Positions 63,795 through 64,000 of a DNA stretch of 64,000 bases are shown here, in pieces. The notes beneath the pieces are model-generated. The model saw only the letters and a program-made list of their open reading frames with translations, made no database searches and was not told the DNA's origin. This DNA is from Clostridia bacterium. Lineage in GTDB: Bacteria > Bacillota > Clostridia > Oscillospirales > Acutalibacteraceae. Numbering within the stretch: the first letter of the stretch is position 1; the number at the start of each line of letters is the position of its first letter. The translations under genes and the position numbers were made by a program. Location: assembly GCA_017437005.1 (NCBI GenBank), contig JAFSBZ010000035.1:20017-84016 (forward strand), written 5' to 3'.

Positions 63795-64000
63795 TTATGC
63801 GGGGAGCAGTTCCGGTTGTGCTACGGTCACTGCTACGATCTGCGGTTGTTGCTGTTCGGCTTCAGCCGCATCGTCGTAATCCCATTCACCGATGTCACGG
63901 TAAATGATTCGGATTTTTTGAGCGGAGTGCCGTGAGTATTTCACAGTGCGTTCTCCGATCTCGATCCTTGCGATAAACAGGCGCACGATTTCGGGTGTTA
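63795..64000 (-). CDS. C-terminal end of a serine recombinase (DUF4368-type), partial
   Basis: The last 68 or so codons of a gene that enters from the right edge. The translated end, EIVRLFIARIEIGERTVKYS, then IRIIYRDIGEWDYDD, matches the closing segment of large serine recombinases of Clostridial integrative elements (DUF4368 region). An acidic and Gln-rich tail leads to the stop at 63795. The reading frame is open through base 64000. G+C is visibly higher than in polC next door, which suggests recent transfer. Only the end is present, so the call is tentative. Confidence 0.6.
   Translation of the reverse strand, partial: TPEIVRLFIARIEIGERTVKYSRHSAQKIRIIYRDIGEWDYDDAAEAEQQQPQIVAVTVAQPELLPA

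Overview
The window looks like chromosome of a moderately AT-rich, Gram-positive anaerobe of the class Clostridia, probably a gut or rumen member of the Oscillospirales/Ruminococcaceae. That placement is inference. It rests on T-box leaders, a PolC-type replicase, Jag/KhpB, CarD, ferredoxin-dependent 2-oxoacid oxidoreductase genes, collagen-like and cohesin-like surface proteins, and the rpmH-rnpA-yidD-yidC-jag and pyrH-frr-uppS-cdsA-dxr-rseP-ispG-polC gene orders.

Left part (1-18.4 kb). A leucine-type T-box leader for a gene just outside the window; a CapA-like phosphoesterase; a GtaA-like glutaminase divergent from an AraC regulator; a Na/phosphate symporter divergent from a LysR regulator; and two small genes. 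Then comes the most striking block, 8.7-18.3 kb. Two paralogous proteins each fuse an XRE helix-turn-helix, a cupin and an acyl-CoA synthetase. Each sits behind its own promoter and T-box. By comparing the three T-boxes with each other and with the glyQS leader, I read the specifiers as GUA (Val) and AUC (Ile). The Val T-box unit continues through a MinD-like ATPase, a four-subunit branched-chain 2-oxoacid:ferredoxin oxidoreductase and IlvE. Together this reads as a uncharged-tRNA-controlled route from branched short-chain acids, through acyl-CoA and reductive carboxylation, to Val/Ile/Leu.

Middle (18.4-43 kb). proBAC; a second, membrane-anchored CapA protein; a sigma factor apparently tethered to the membrane with an outside sensor-like domain; a Mor-type regulator whose upstream motif is shared with that sigma factor; a 1465-residue collagen-like surface protein; tRNA-Ala; the rpmH-jag cluster; cysK; a GH99-like gene with manA; a DnaA-box cluster in AT-rich DNA at about 37.3 kb; three small conserved-looking proteins; a YfcE-type phosphoesterase; glmM; pnuC behind a transcription attenuator of unknown class; and a cohesin-containing surface protein.

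Right part (42.7-64 kb). carD, then a complete shikimate/Phe/Tyr operon (aminotransferase, pheA, aroB, aroC, aroE-aroK fusion, aroQ, aroA, tyrA, aroF). In front of it lies a classical ribosome-mediated attenuator with a 24-codon Tyr/Phe-rich leader peptide, unusual for a Firmicute. The essential pyrH-to-polC operon follows. Its PolC lacks the inserted proofreading exonuclease domain. The right edge holds the 3' end of a GC-richer site-specific recombinase gene, suggesting a mobile element.

Three intergenic elements (0.4, 8.6 and 30.0 kb) share one architecture: rows of short unrelated palindromes joined by a linker word that flips to its reverse complement halfway along.
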